From Alcaligenes sp. SORT26 (lineage in GTDB: Bacteria > Pseudomonadota > Gammaproteobacteria > Burkholderiales > Burkholderiaceae_B): a DNA stretch of 64,000 nt. Below are positions 7,663-16,299 of the stretch, piece by piece (position 1 is the first letter of the stretch; the number at the start of each line of letters is the position of its first letter). The notes below the pieces were generated by a model. The model was given only the letters and a program-made list of their open reading frames with translations. It was not told the DNA's origin and made no database searches. The position numbers and the translations under genes were made by a program. The stretch lies in NCBI RefSeq assembly GCF_017377875.1, contig NZ_CP070975.1:868001-932000 (forward strand), read 5' to 3'.

Positions 7663-8421
7663 TTAGAACTGATTGGTCAGGCGCACACTGGCCTGGCCAT
7701 CCACACCATCAACGAACTCGTCCGGCAAACCGATGTAGAACACATGCGGGTTGGTATTCATACCGGGTTTGAGCACGCGGATTTCCTCTTTGTGCTCTTT
7801 AAGCAGTTGGGAAATGGTGCTGGTTTCGTCGTTCATATCGCCAATAACGCGCGCGCCACCCACGCAGCTTTCCACACAGGCGGGCAGCAGGCCCACTTCC
7901 AGGCGGTGCTCGCAGAAGGTGCATTTATCGGCGGTTTGCGTTTCATGGTTAATGAAACGGGCGTCGTAAGGACAGGCTTGAACACAGTAGGCACAGCCGA
8001 CACATCGTTCGTTGTCGACCAGCACCACACCGTCTTCGCGCTGGAAGGTCGCCTGTACCGGACAGACCGGCACACAGGGCGGGTTGTCACAGTGATTACA
8101 GAGGCGTGGCAGGCTCAGCATGGCCGCCTGCTGTTGCTCATCGAGCACCTCGTACTGCAGAACCGTGGTGCGGAACTGCCCGATAGGCGGTGCGTTTTCG
8201 ATAGAGCAACTGACCGTACAGGCCTGGCAACCGATACATTTTCTTAGATCAACCACCATGCCATAGCGGGCCCCATCTTTCCCACCGCTACGTCGTGGAG
8301 GTTGGCTGTTCATGGCAGCTTGAACAGGTTGAATAGGAATAATCGTTGCACCGGCACTAAGGCCCAGCAATTCCTTAAGAAAACGTCGCTTGCCCTTTTT
8401 GGGCTCGGCGGTTGGAATCAT
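7663..8421 (-). CDS. ttrB: Tetrathionate reductase subunit B, four-cluster ferredoxin
   Basis: A 252-residue electron-transfer subunit that links TtrC to TtrA. Four [4Fe-4S] cysteine sets are visible in order: CIGCQACTVSC, CNHCDNPPCVPVC, CVGCAYCVQAC and a C-x2-C-x11-C-x3-C set in the CTFC...ACVESC region. The N-terminus (KRRFLKELLGLSAG) looks like a twin-arginine export signal, as in other TtrB and PhsB proteins. It is the first gene of the operon and lies behind an FNR-like promoter. No ttrS or ttrR regulator gene is adjacent. Confidence 0.8.
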   Translation of the reverse strand: MIPTAEPKKGKRRFLKELLGLSAGATIIPIQPVQAAMNSQPPRRSGGKDGARYGMVVDLRKCIGCQACTVSCSIENAPPIGQFRTTVLQYEVLDEQQQAAMLSLPRLCNHCDNPPCVPVCPVQATFQREDGVVLVDNERCVGCAYCVQACPYDARFINHETQTADKCTFCEHRLEVGLLPACVESCVGGARVIGDMNDETSTISQLLKEHKEEIRVLKPGMNTNPHVFYIGLPDEFVDGVDGQASVRLTNQF

Positions 8422-8474
8422 GTGTTTTCCTTTTTATGCTTGGGTTGAACCCATTTACATTATTTGTAGTTATA

Positions 8475-8516
8475 AGCATATGAAGAATACAAAGGTCTAG
8501 TCTTGATGAAGGTCAA
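8475..8516 (-). promoter_or_regulatory. FNR-type (Anr) site and class II promoter of ttrBCA
   Basis: Read on the minus strand, TTGAC-CTTC-ATCAA (8516 to 8503) matches the FNR consensus TTGAT-N4-ATCAA at nine of ten positions. If it is centred at -41.5, the -10 hexamer falls on TATGCT (8480-8475) and the start on about 8468, 47 bases before ttrB. The geometry is that of FNR-activated promoters and fits an anaerobic respiratory operon. Confidence 0.6.
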
Positions 8517-8567
8517 AAAGAACATTTAAAGGTTGAAATGTTGACGCTCGGCTGTATTTTTCAGACA

Positions 8568-8602
8568 TAAAAAAACGCCCCTCCATTTTTTGGAGGGGCG
8601 CT
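8568..8602 (-). terminator. Intrinsic terminator of the TonB-receptor gene
   Basis: CGCCCCTCCA and TGGAGGGGCG (8576-8600) form a ten-base stem; on the minus strand it is followed by seven T residues. It separates the receptor from the ttr promoter. Confidence 0.9.
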
Positions 8603-8630
8603 ATATACCTGAGTTTTAGACGAGAACTGC

Positions 8631-10925
8631 TTAGAACGTCCCGCTCAAACCCAGGAAGAAAGTGCGACCTGGTTGGTTGAAAGTATGAGCCCCGGCACCG
8701 TAAATGTAGTTGGGTGTACCCAGGTTCACACCGATGGCATTACCACGGCGGAACAGGCGTTTGTCAAAGAGGTTATCGACACCGGCATTGATACGGAAAT
8801 GCTTGTTGATCTTGTATTGCGTACTCAGACCAAACAAGGCGTACGGGGAGACCTTGTCGGTTGCAGAACCCGTTAAAGGCTGGCCGTAGTAGTCATACTT
8901 CGGTGGCTTTTGCTCGCCGTAGAAGGTTGCCTTGGCGCGCAGGGACCAGTCGGCATTCACATTCCAGTCCAGAGTCGTGTTGATGGTGTACTTGGGAATT
9001 GTCGACAGCGCTTCACCTGTAGTCTTGTTCTTGGACTCAATCATGTAGGTGAAGTTGGTTGACCACAGCCAGTTTTCGGCCAAAGGCAGCGTCAAGTTAC
9101 CTTCCAGACCCGAAACCACGGCTTTGGGAATGTTTTCCCATTGCAGAATCAGTTGCTGATTGTTCAAGGCCGTAAAGCTGCTGGTGGCAAAACGCCCAGC
9201 TTCCACTTTGTTGCGGTAATCGTTGTGGAAGTAGGTCAGGCTGGCACCCAGGCCGTTGTCACCCACGTACTCAACACCCAATTCTTTATTGATGCTGGTT
9301 TCCGCCTTCAAGTCCGAATTACCTTGCAGGAAGCAACCCGTGCTGCTGCCCGTGGTATTGCCCCAGCAGCCGTTACCCAGGCTGTACAAGGTGTAGCCGT
9401 CATTGCTTTGATACAGGTTGGGAGCCTTGTAAGCGCGGGCAATACCGGCTTTCAGCAACCAGTTATCCGTCACGGCATGCGTCAGGTTCAGCGAAGGGCT
9501 CCAGTTGCTGCCATGCTTGTCGTGATAATCAAAGCGCAGACCGGGGGTAACCGTAGTCTTATCAGTCGCGTAAATATTGTTTTCAGCGAAAACCGAGTAA
9601 ATATTCGCCCGCGACTTGGGTTTGTATTTGTTGGGGACGCCAGGGATACGGGTCGGATTACGTTGTGCCAAGTCCGAGGACTTGTCGTTCAGTTCCTGAC
9701 CCACCCACTCCATACCGAAAGTGGCGTATTGCTCAACACTGCCAGTCTTGAATTGATGACTGGCCTCGGCGTGAGCCGTCATGGTCGTCAGATCCACCGT
9801 GCCGAAACCACCATCATTCACACGTGTTGGATCATTAAAGGCCCCTTCAGTACCACCTGCCAGACCCTCAAGCAGACGATAGTTGCGCGTTTTTTCGTAC
9901 TGGAAGTAGGCGAGGGAATTCGTCTTGTCATTCCAGTCGCCACGATGCGTCAGCGAGTAGCTCTGGCGATACATCTTGTTCGTCTCATCGCCCAGCTGAC
10001 GTTTCACCTCGTCGTTGGTATTCGTATTCTGGGTATCACCCGTGTAGATATTGCCCTGGCGGCTATAGGAAGCCTCCAGATCTACGGTTTGGCGGCTATC
10101 CGGGCGCCAGGACAGCAAACTATTGATGTCCTTGTTGCGCACACCTTCACGACCGGCTGGCAAACTGTTCGCGTTGGCACCGCCACGCTCGGTCTGATGC
10201 CCTTTATTGATCTCCGGATCATCCGAATCGGTCTTGTTCAGGTTCCCGTACAAACGGAAAGACAGGGACTCGCTGATCGGGCCGCTCAAGCCGAAGCTCA
10301 TGCGTCGCGTTGCACCTTCATCACTATGCTCAGGTAGGTTGCCGTACAAGGAGTAGGTGCCCTGGAAGGTGTCTGTTGTAGGCTTGGTGATGATATTGAC
10401 CACACCACCCGCTGCGCCGTTACCGTAACGGGCCGCTGCCGGGCCACGCAGCACTTCTACACGCTCGATCTGTTCAGCAGGCACCCAGTTGGTGTCACCA
10501 CGCGAATCGCGCTCGCCACGCCAGCCGAAACGCACGGCAGAGCGGGAGCTGACGGGTTTACCGTCAATCAGAATCATGGTGTTTTCCGGGCCCATGCCAC
10601 GAATATCAATCTGGCGATTATTACCGCGCTGGCCGCTGGCCGAGTTACCGGTCAGGTTCACACCCGGCATGGTGCGCAGGACTTCGGAAATATCGTTGGC
10701 GGGAGGGGATTTCTGGATGTCTTCGGCGGTGATGATGGAGGAACCCAGAGTTTGCTTGAGTTCATCCTCGGCCTTGACCACGATGCGGTCTAACTCGTCC
10801 ACCGGTTGCGCATGTGTCTGATAGGAGAAGGCCAAACATAAAGCCACTGCCAGACTGCTTAAAGGCAAAAAAGATGCGCCGCTAGGCACCTGGCGCATAG
10901 CGGCGAGAGACGAGGACACCGACAT
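8631..10925 (-). CDS. TonB-dependent catecholate siderophore receptor, FepA/BfeA-like
   Basis: Outer-membrane TonB-dependent receptor for ferric siderophore uptake. The protein (764 residues from ATG 10925) has a signal peptide ending near SYQTHAQ, a TonB box-like segment (DRIVVKAEDEL), a plug domain with the SGQRGNNRQIDIRGMGPENT and RVEVLRGPAAARYGNGAAGG motifs, and a beta-barrel ending in a phenylalanine (LGLSGTF). The plug closely resembles FepA/PfeA/BfeA enterobactin receptors. The ATG at 10925 is chosen over the GTG three codons upstream because GGGTG lies at ribosome-site distance. A Fur box lies just upstream. The receptor family is firm; enterobactin-type specificity is inferred. Confidence 0.8.
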   Translation of the reverse strand: MSVSSSLAAMRQVPSGASFLPLSSLAVALCLAFSYQTHAQPVDELDRIVVKAEDELKQTLGSSIITAEDIQKSPPANDISEVLRTMPGVNLTGNSASGQRGNNRQIDIRGMGPENTMILIDGKPVSSRSAVRFGWRGERDSRGDTNWVPAEQIERVEVLRGPAAARYGNGAAGGVVNIITKPTTDTFQGTYSLYGNLPEHSDEGATRRMSFGLSGPISESLSFRLYGNLNKTDSDDPEINKGHQTERGGANANSLPAGREGVRNKDINSLLSWRPDSRQTVDLEASYSRQGNIYTGDTQNTNTNDEVKRQLGDETNKMYRQSYSLTHRGDWNDKTNSLAYFQYEKTRNYRLLEGLAGGTEGAFNDPTRVNDGGFGTVDLTTMTAHAEASHQFKTGSVEQYATFGMEWVGQELNDKSSDLAQRNPTRIPGVPNKYKPKSRANIYSVFAENNIYATDKTTVTPGLRFDYHDKHGSNWSPSLNLTHAVTDNWLLKAGIARAYKAPNLYQSNDGYTLYSLGNGCWGNTTGSSTGCFLQGNSDLKAETSINKELGVEYVGDNGLGASLTYFHNDYRNKVEAGRFATSSFTALNNQQLILQWENIPKAVVSGLEGNLTLPLAENWLWSTNFTYMIESKNKTTGEALSTIPKYTINTTLDWNVNADWSLRAKATFYGEQKPPKYDYYGQPLTGSATDKVSPYALFGLSTQYKINKHFRINAGVDNLFDKRLFRRGNAIGVNLGTPNYIYGAGAHTFNQPGRTFFLGLSGTF

Positions 10926-10939
10926 AATAAACACCCAGT

Positions 10940-10958
10940 AATAATGAGATTGATTCGT
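10940..10958 (-). promoter_or_regulatory. Fur box upstream of the siderophore receptor
   Basis: AATAATGAGATTGATTCGT (10940-10958) matches 12 of 19 positions of the palindromic Fur consensus and lies about 15 bases before the start codon, so iron-dependent repression is expected. Confidence 0.5.
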
Positions 10959-11109
10959 GATTATAAACAGGGCGAATCATGTTACAGGGCGTTAATCTCG
11001 TAAAACCAACACATGGGGCCGGACAAATTCAGCCTGGGCCGCGCCGTTCCAACCATAAGGGCAGGACTGTCAGAGCTAACAGCTTGCTTATGCGGCGTAC
11101 TGACGGTAT

Positions 11110-11397
11110 TTAGGCGCAAACGCTGCAGCCGGGGCCCATACAGGTGTGGATCACAGAGTTTCGGGTACTGGATCGGGTGCCTGGACCCGTTACATTATTT
11201 CCGGCCAAAGCCTGCTGTGGCGTCAAACCGCGCGTGGGGCTGTCTTTGCTGAACAGTCGTCGTGGTGCGCTTACTTGCAGCAAGAGGCTGCCTTTTTCAC
11301 AGGCAGGGCAGGTTTGGGGATCATTGCGGGTGGCAATACTGCGCAAATGGCTGCTGCGTTTCAGGCAATGATTACAGAGGTAGTCGTACAAAGGCAT
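11110..11397 (-). CDS. fmdB: FmdB-like zinc-ribbon protein
   Basis: A 95-residue protein that begins MPLYDYLCNHC and has a zinc-ribbon: C8-x2-C11 and C34-x2-C37, the layout of the FmdB regulatory family. The C-terminal tail carries three more cysteines (HTCMGPGCSVCA), which could bind metal. FmdB was named as a probable regulator of formamidase in Methylophilus; here too it follows fmdA directly. The role, regulatory or accessory, is inferred from this linkage. Confidence 0.75.
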   Translation of the reverse strand: MPLYDYLCNHCLKRSSHLRSIATRNDPQTCPACEKGSLLLQVSAPRRLFSKDSPTRGLTPQQALAGNNVTGPGTRSSTRNSVIHTCMGPGCSVCA

Positions 11398-11417
11398 GGC
11401 AAATCCGAGTAAAGCAA

Positions 11418-11445
11418 GCCCTGGCTCTGAATCCAGAACCAGGGC
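11418..11445 (-). terminator. Hairpin between fmdA and fmdB
   Basis: GCCCTGGCTCTG (11418-11429) and CAGAACCAGGGC (11434-11445) form a near-perfect stem with a four-base loop. On the minus strand TTGCTTT follows, so it may act as a leaky terminator lowering fmdB relative to fmdA, or as an mRNA 3' end. Confidence 0.5.
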
Positions 11446-11455
11446 CAGAGACCGA

Positions 11456-12655
11456 TCAGGTCAAGTTACAGCGAGTGCCTGGACGGCCAAAGCGGGCCGC
11501 ATCATTCAGAGCACCTTTAGGCAGGATATCGGTATCAAAAATACCGGTAGGCAATGCCAGAGAAGCGGAGCTGTTAGGCAGATCCACTACGCCACCGTAA
11601 CGGCCTTCAACCGGAGCCGCTGTCAGCAGCATGTAGGCCTGTGCACGCGACAGGTCTGTCGTGCGGCTGATGTAGTCGATAGCGGCCAGACAGGCCTGGC
11701 GGTACGCAACCGTGGAATCCAGGTAGTAGTTGACGCCTTCCTCGACACTGATGCCGGTGAAGTGCATCCACTGATCGTACTTGGGATCGTGACGGCCTGG
11801 AACGTAGATAGGCGCGGTCAGATTGTACTTGGCCATACCGCCTTTGATCAGATCAAAGCCGAGATGGGCCGCACCGTCCATTTCAATGGCGCCACAGAAG
11901 GAGATTTCGCCATCGCCCTGGGAGAAGTGCAAGTCACCCATGGACAGGCCCGCACCCTTCACATAGACGGGGAAGTAAATCCGCGAGCCAATGGTCAGGT
12001 TCTTGATGTCCAGGTTGCCGCCGTGCTCACGTGGAGGCACGGTACGGGCGGCTTCTGCCGCCATGCGGTCAAATTCAGCGCCTTTTACGCCGCGCAAAAC
12101 GGCTGTCTTGGCATCAGGTGGGTTGGCATGGCCTTTAGGCACCAACAGGGCTTCACGGCGATTCCACTCGCGCAGCAATTCGTGCGAGGGCAGGGTGCCG
12201 ATCAAGCCAGGGTGCATCATGGCAGCGATACGCACGCCAGGGATGTGACGGGAAGTGGCGTACACGCCGTGCAAGTCCCAGATGGCCTTGTCGGCTTCAG
12301 GGAAATGCTCAGCCAGGAAACCACCGCCATTTTCTTTGGCAAAAATGCCAGAGAAACCCACAGGGGTAATGCAGCGAATATCCAGCAGGTCCACCACCAG
12401 AATATCGCCAGGTTCGGCGCCTTCTACGTGGATAGGGCCAGTCAGTGGGTGGGCACGGGTCAGATCAACGTCGCGCACATCATTTGCGCTATCCGTGTTT
12501 TGAATCTGGGCGTCCAGAAAGTCCATACATTCCAGAATCATCTCTTCGCCAGGTTTCACGCTGGTCAGGTCTGGAATATCCGGATGCCATCGGTTGTGAC
12601 CGATCTCGGCTTGCTCGGCCAGGGGTGCGCCGGGTTTGATTTTTATATGCTGCAT
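11456..12655 (-). CDS. fmdA: Formamidase (acetamidase/formamidase family)
   Basis: Hydrolyses formamide, and perhaps other short amides, to formate and ammonia in the cytosol. The 399-residue protein from ATG 12655 has family hallmarks: HPLTGPIHVEGAEPGD, the RHIPGVRIAAMMHPGLIG segment, DLHFSQGDGEISFCGAIEM and PVYVKGAGLSMGDLH. ATG 12655 is preferred over a codon 33 bases upstream because GGAGAA lies six bases before it. It is transcribed with fmdB. Such enzymes are usually induced by amide or nitrogen limitation; no sigma-54 site could be confirmed by eye upstream. Confidence 0.88.
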   Translation of the reverse strand: MQHIKIKPGAPLAEQAEIGHNRWHPDIPDLTSVKPGEEMILECMDFLDAQIQNTDSANDVRDVDLTRAHPLTGPIHVEGAEPGDILVVDLLDIRCITPVGFSGIFAKENGGGFLAEHFPEADKAIWDLHGVYATSRHIPGVRIAAMMHPGLIGTLPSHELLREWNRREALLVPKGHANPPDAKTAVLRGVKGAEFDRMAAEAARTVPPREHGGNLDIKNLTIGSRIYFPVYVKGAGLSMGDLHFSQGDGEISFCGAIEMDGAAHLGFDLIKGGMAKYNLTAPIYVPGRHDPKYDQWMHFTGISVEEGVNYYLDSTVAYRQACLAAIDYISRTTDLSRAQAYMLLTAAPVEGRYGGVVDLPNSSASLALPTGIFDTDILPKGALNDAARFGRPGTRCNLT

Positions 12656-13109
12656 GTGTTCTCCGAATAATGTGTGCGAGGTCCGCACAACGGCGCTTTT
12701 AATGCGCTTGGCGACACCATTAACATGACTGAAGCAGCATGGTCAAAATGTGTGGACAGGCGGTTTTATATGCTTTTTTATGCCATTAAATAAATTCTTA
12801 AGCGGGCCAATGATTTAGGCTTTAAGCGATTAAAGGACAATACTCCGACGTTTTTGTCCAGAGGATAAATCCTGATTTTGAGCAACTTTTTTATGTCGCC
12901 GTATGCCGTAAAAAAAATGGGGCATCGATATACAGGAATCCGTATAGAAGACATATGGGTTCCTGAATGACATAGGAATAATCAAGCTTTGGAGCGGAAC
13001 TGGCTCACAGGATCCTTGGGCTTCAGATAACCCTTATCACAGCAGGTATATAAGTCGGCAAGTCGAACTGACAACAATAAAAAGCAAATAAAACGCAGGA
13101 GACACACTC
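12656..13109. other. Divergent intergenic region between fmdA and the deaminase gene
   Basis: About 450 bases without a gene. It must hold both divergent promoters. The only striking element is the dyad at 12933-12965 listed separately. No tRNA, repeat array or convincing sigma-54 promoter was found by eye. Confidence 0.6.
12933..12965. promoter_or_regulatory. Dyad, candidate operator for the deaminase/permease operon
   Basis: CAGGAATCCGTAT (12933-12945) and ATATGGGTTCCTG (12953-12965) are inverted repeats matching at 11 of 13 positions around a seven-base spacer. The element lies about 150 bases before the deaminase start, in the right place for a regulator or an upstream enhancer site. The binding protein is unknown. 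Confidence 0.4.
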
Positions 13110-14486
13110 ATGATTAGCCGTTCCCCGATCCTGTGGATTCGCAATCCACTGGCCTGTTCAGATGCGCAAGCTGCCGGTGGCGTACTGGTACAAGACAGCC
13201 GCATTATTGAAAAGGTCGCTGCCGGACAACAGCCCCACCAAGCCTACGATCAAAGCTGGGATGCATCCCGCCATGTCTTGCTGCCCGGCTTGGTCAATAC
13301 CCATCATCACTTTTATCAAACCCTGACACGGGCCTATACCCCTGCGCTGAACAAGCCCTTGTTCCCCTGGCTGACCACGCTATATGACGTCTGGGCCGGT
13401 CTGGATGATGAGCAAATGCAGGTGGCCAGTGAACTGGCTATGGTGGAACTGCTGCAATCGGGCTGTACCACCGTCGCTGATCACCACTATGTGTTTTCGG
13501 GGGCCTTGCAGCATGCGATTGATTGTCAGGCAGAAACGGCTCAGCGTCTGGGTGTTCGGGCAGCCCTGACACGCGGCTCCATGAGCGTAGGCCGCGATCA
13601 AGGCGGCTTGCCCCCGCAAAACGTCGTACAAGATGAGCAAACCATTCTGGACGACAGCCTGCGCCTGATTCGCCAGTATCACCAACGTGAAGATGGGGCC
13701 ATGATTACCTTGGCTTTGGCTCCGTGTTCGCCGTTTTCCGTCAGCCGCGAGCTGATGAGTGAAAGCGCCAAGCTGGCCGAGCGCGAAGATGTGCGCCTGC
13801 ACACCCATTTGGCTGAAACCGACGACGAAACCGCTTACTGCGAACGCCTCTTTGGCATGCGCCCGCTGGATTATCTGGATCAGCAAGGCTGGTTAAGCAA
13901 TCGCACCTGGCTGGCCCACGGCATTCACTTCAACGCTGAAGAAATCCAGCGTCTTGGCCGCGCCGGTACGGGCATCGCCCATTGCCCCTCGTCCAATATG
14001 GTGCTGGGCAGCGGCCTGTGCCGCACCATCGAGCTGGAAGCGGCTGGCGCACCGGTAGGCTTGGCCGTCGATGGCTCGGCCTCCAACGATCACTCCAATC
14101 TGGCTCAAGAGATGCGACAGGCACTCTTGTTGGGCCGCCTGCGCTACGAGCCGGGCCAAGTCACCCATCAAGCGGTTATCCGTTGGGCAACCCAAGGTTC
14201 GGCCCGTTGTTTGGGGCGCGAAGACATTGGTGGCTTGAATGTGGGGCAACAGGCCGACCTGGCTTTGTTCACCCTGGATGAATTGCGCTTTTCCGGCGCA
14301 GAAAATCCCCTAGCTGCCTTGCTGCTCTGCGGTGCAGATCGTGCTGACCGTGTCATGGTCGCCGGTCAGTGGCGAGTTATTGACGGCCAACCCTGCGGCA
14401 TTGATTTGGAAGACTTAATGCAGCGTCATCAAGCCGCCGCCCGTCGCTTGCGCGACAAGGTACTGGATACCGCGACGACGGCTTAA
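13110..14486 (+). CDS. 8-oxoguanine deaminase (amidohydrolase superfamily)
   Basis: A 458-residue zinc amidohydrolase. The metal site is visible as HHH in LVNTHHHFYQT (about residue 69), the HTHLAET histidine in the middle, AHGIHF and the aspartate in GLAVDGSASND. These motifs and the length match bacterial 8-oxoguanine deaminases, which convert 8-oxoguanine to urate, and the related hydroxyatrazine hydrolases such as AtzB. A purine-type NCS2 permease follows 54 bases downstream, which favours a purine substrate. A CAGGAGA ribosome site precedes the ATG. The subgroup call is likely but not certain; isocytosine and guanine are alternative substrates. Confidence 0.75.
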   Translation: MISRSPILWIRNPLACSDAQAAGGVLVQDSRIIEKVAAGQQPHQAYDQSWDASRHVLLPGLVNTHHHFYQTLTRAYTPALNKPLFPWLTTLYDVWAGLDDEQMQVASELAMVELLQSGCTTVADHHYVFSGALQHAIDCQAETAQRLGVRAALTRGSMSVGRDQGGLPPQNVVQDEQTILDDSLRLIRQYHQREDGAMITLALAPCSPFSVSRELMSESAKLAEREDVRLHTHLAETDDETAYCERLFGMRPLDYLDQQGWLSNRTWLAHGIHFNAEEIQRLGRAGTGIAHCPSSNMVLGSGLCRTIELEAAGAPVGLAVDGSASNDHSNLAQEMRQALLLGRLRYEPGQVTHQAVIRWATQGSARCLGREDIGGLNVGQQADLALFTLDELRFSGAENPLAALLLCGADRADRVMVAGQWRVIDGQPCGIDLEDLMQRHQAAARRLRDKVLDTATTA

Positions 14487-14540
14487 GTTCAGTAGCGACA
14501 GGGCCTATAGAGCCCTGCCTATTTATTTTCGGAGACATCC

Positions 14541-16073
14541 ATGACAACACCTACAACGGCTACGGGTGCAGCGACTGCTCAGCGCCCCGAAGACGAGAAT
14601 CTGGGCCTGGGCGCTAATCTGGCCTATGGCTTTCAACACGTATTAACCATGTACGGCGGCATTATCGCCGTGCCCCTGATTATTGGCGAAGCGGCGGGTT
14701 TGCCTGCCAATGAAACCGGCTTGCTCATTACCGCCTGCCTGTTCATGGGCGGCCTGGCCACCTTGCTGCAAACTCTGGGCGTCCCATTCTTTGGCTGCCG
14801 TCTGCCTTTGGTGCAGGGCGTCTCGTTTTCCGGTGTCGCCACCATGATTGCCATTCTGGGCACGGGTGGCGGTTTGCCAGCGGTCTTTGGTGCCGTCATT
14901 GTGGCCTCAATAATAGGGCTGCTGATTACACCAATCTTTTCACGGGTCATCCGCTTTTTTCCGCCCTTGGTAACAGGCTGCGTCATCACGACGATTGGGC
15001 TGACCTTGATGCCCGTCGCGGCATTCTGGGCTATGGGCGGCAACCCCTCATCGCCTGATTTTGGCAGCGTTGGCAATATTTCCCTGGCCGCCATGACCTT
15101 GGTGATTGTGCTGCTGCTCAGCAAACTGGGCAGCGCCACCATCTCGCGCTTGTCTATCTTGCTGGCCATCATTATCGGCACGGTGATTGCAGTGGCGATG
15201 GGCCATGCCGACTTCTCCGCAGTCAGTGAAGGCGAGGTCTTTGCCTTGCCCAGCCTGTTTCACTTTGGCATGCCTACCTTCCAGACAGCCGCCATTATTT
15301 CCATGGTGATTGTGATTCTGGTCACCCTGGTCGAAACCTCGGCCGACATTCTGGCCGTGGGCGACATTATTGAAACCAAGGTGGACTCCCGCCGTCTGGG
15401 TGATGGCTTGCGTGCCGATATGTTGTCCAGCCTGGTCGCTCCAATCTTTGGCTCCTTCACACAAAGTGCATTTGCCCAGAACGTCGGCTTGGTCGCCGTC
15501 ACTGGCGTGAAAAGCCGCTATGTCGTCGCGTTTGGTGGCCTGATTCTGATCGCGCTGGGCCTGCTGCCGGTCATGGGCCGTTTGGTGGCGGCTGTTCCAC
15601 CCGCCGTCCTGGGCGGCGCAGGCATGGTCTTGTTTGGCACCGTAGCCGCCAGTGGCATCCGTACCTTGGCCAAGGTGAACTACGAAAACAATATGAACCT
15701 GATCATCGTAGCAACGGCCATCGGTGCAGGCATGATCCCGATTGTGGCTCCCAAGTTCTACGAGCATTTCCCTGTCTGGTTTGCAACGATTTTCCATTCC
15801 GGCATCAGCTCGGCCGCCTTGGTCGCCATTGTGCTGAACCTCTTGTTCAACCACTTTACCCTGGGCAATCCCGATCAGCCTTCTGTGTTTGCCGCTGGAG
15901 GAGGCCGCTATTTGCGGGTCTCGGATGTGGCCAAGCTCAATGAAGGTGACCGTGTCATCAATGGCAAGGTCATGGATAAAGACGGCAAGGAAGTCCCGGT
16001 GATTGGGGATGAGCACCCCGAGCCGGAGCAGCATGCCATCCTTCATGCCAAGCCGGGTTTAAGCAGCACTTGA
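14541..16073 (+). CDS. NCS2-family purine (xanthine/urate-type) permease
   Basis: A 510-residue inner-membrane nucleobase:cation symporter with about 12 to 14 membrane segments. The NCS2 signature is clear (QNVGLVAVTGVKSR at about residue 313) together with the GFQHVLTMYGG start motif at residues 31-41. It is in one operon with the 8-oxoguanine deaminase, so it probably imports purines such as xanthine, urate or guanine derivatives for use as nitrogen source. A hydrophilic C-terminal tail of about 60 residues follows the last helix. Substrate choice is inferred from context. Confidence 0.85.
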   Translation: MTTPTTATGAATAQRPEDENLGLGANLAYGFQHVLTMYGGIIAVPLIIGEAAGLPANETGLLITACLFMGGLATLLQTLGVPFFGCRLPLVQGVSFSGVATMIAILGTGGGLPAVFGAVIVASIIGLLITPIFSRVIRFFPPLVTGCVITTIGLTLMPVAAFWAMGGNPSSPDFGSVGNISLAAMTLVIVLLLSKLGSATISRLSILLAIIIGTVIAVAMGHADFSAVSEGEVFALPSLFHFGMPTFQTAAIISMVIVILVTLVETSADILAVGDIIETKVDSRRLGDGLRADMLSSLVAPIFGSFTQSAFAQNVGLVAVTGVKSRYVVAFGGLILIALGLLPVMGRLVAAVPPAVLGGAGMVLFGTVAASGIRTLAKVNYENNMNLIIVATAIGAGMIPIVAPKFYEHFPVWFATIFHSGISSAALVAIVLNLLFNHFTLGNPDQPSVFAAGGGRYLRVSDVAKLNEGDRVINGKVMDKDGKEVPVIGDEHPEPEQHAILHAKPGLSST

Positions 16074-16150
16074 TTGAGACAAAAGCCCGCATCCAGACCG
16101 ATATAAAGGCCATCTCAACACACAGGTAAAAAACATAAGATCGTACCTTT

Positions 16151-16190
16151 ACCCGCCTTGTCTCCCTAGGGAGTCAGGCGGGTTTTTTTA
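16151..16190 (+). terminator. Intrinsic terminator of the deaminase/permease operon
   Basis: ACCCGCCT (16151-16158) pairs with AGGCGGGT (16176-16183), with an inner CTCCCTAGGGAG stem, followed by seven T residues. Confidence 0.9.
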
Positions 16191-16198
16191 TCTAGACT

Positions 16199-16226
16199 CT
16201 TGAAATATCAGGCACTAACGCCATGT
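16199..16226 (+). promoter_or_regulatory. Sigma-32 heat-shock promoter of hsp20
   Basis: CTTGAAA (16199-16205), a 13-base spacer and CGCCATGT (16219-16226) match the sigma-32 consensus CTTGAAA/CCCCATNT with one mismatch. The predicted start near 16233 gives a leader of about 65 bases before the small heat-shock gene. Confidence 0.75.
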
Positions 16227-16299
16227 GTAGTGACGTAGGCGAACGAGCCCACGCCTTCCATTGCAGCAGGGCTCAGCAAAGGAAAAATGGAGATCGAGC

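Noticed and set aside
10489-10821. Plus-strand frame inside the siderophore receptor gene
   Set aside because: It is an antisense shadow of the receptor plug domain with no start signal or domain of its own.
12690-13109. Sigma-54 promoter for fmdA or the deaminase
   Set aside because: GG and GC pairs with the required spacing were not found; TGGCTC...TTGG near 13010 has the wrong spacing.
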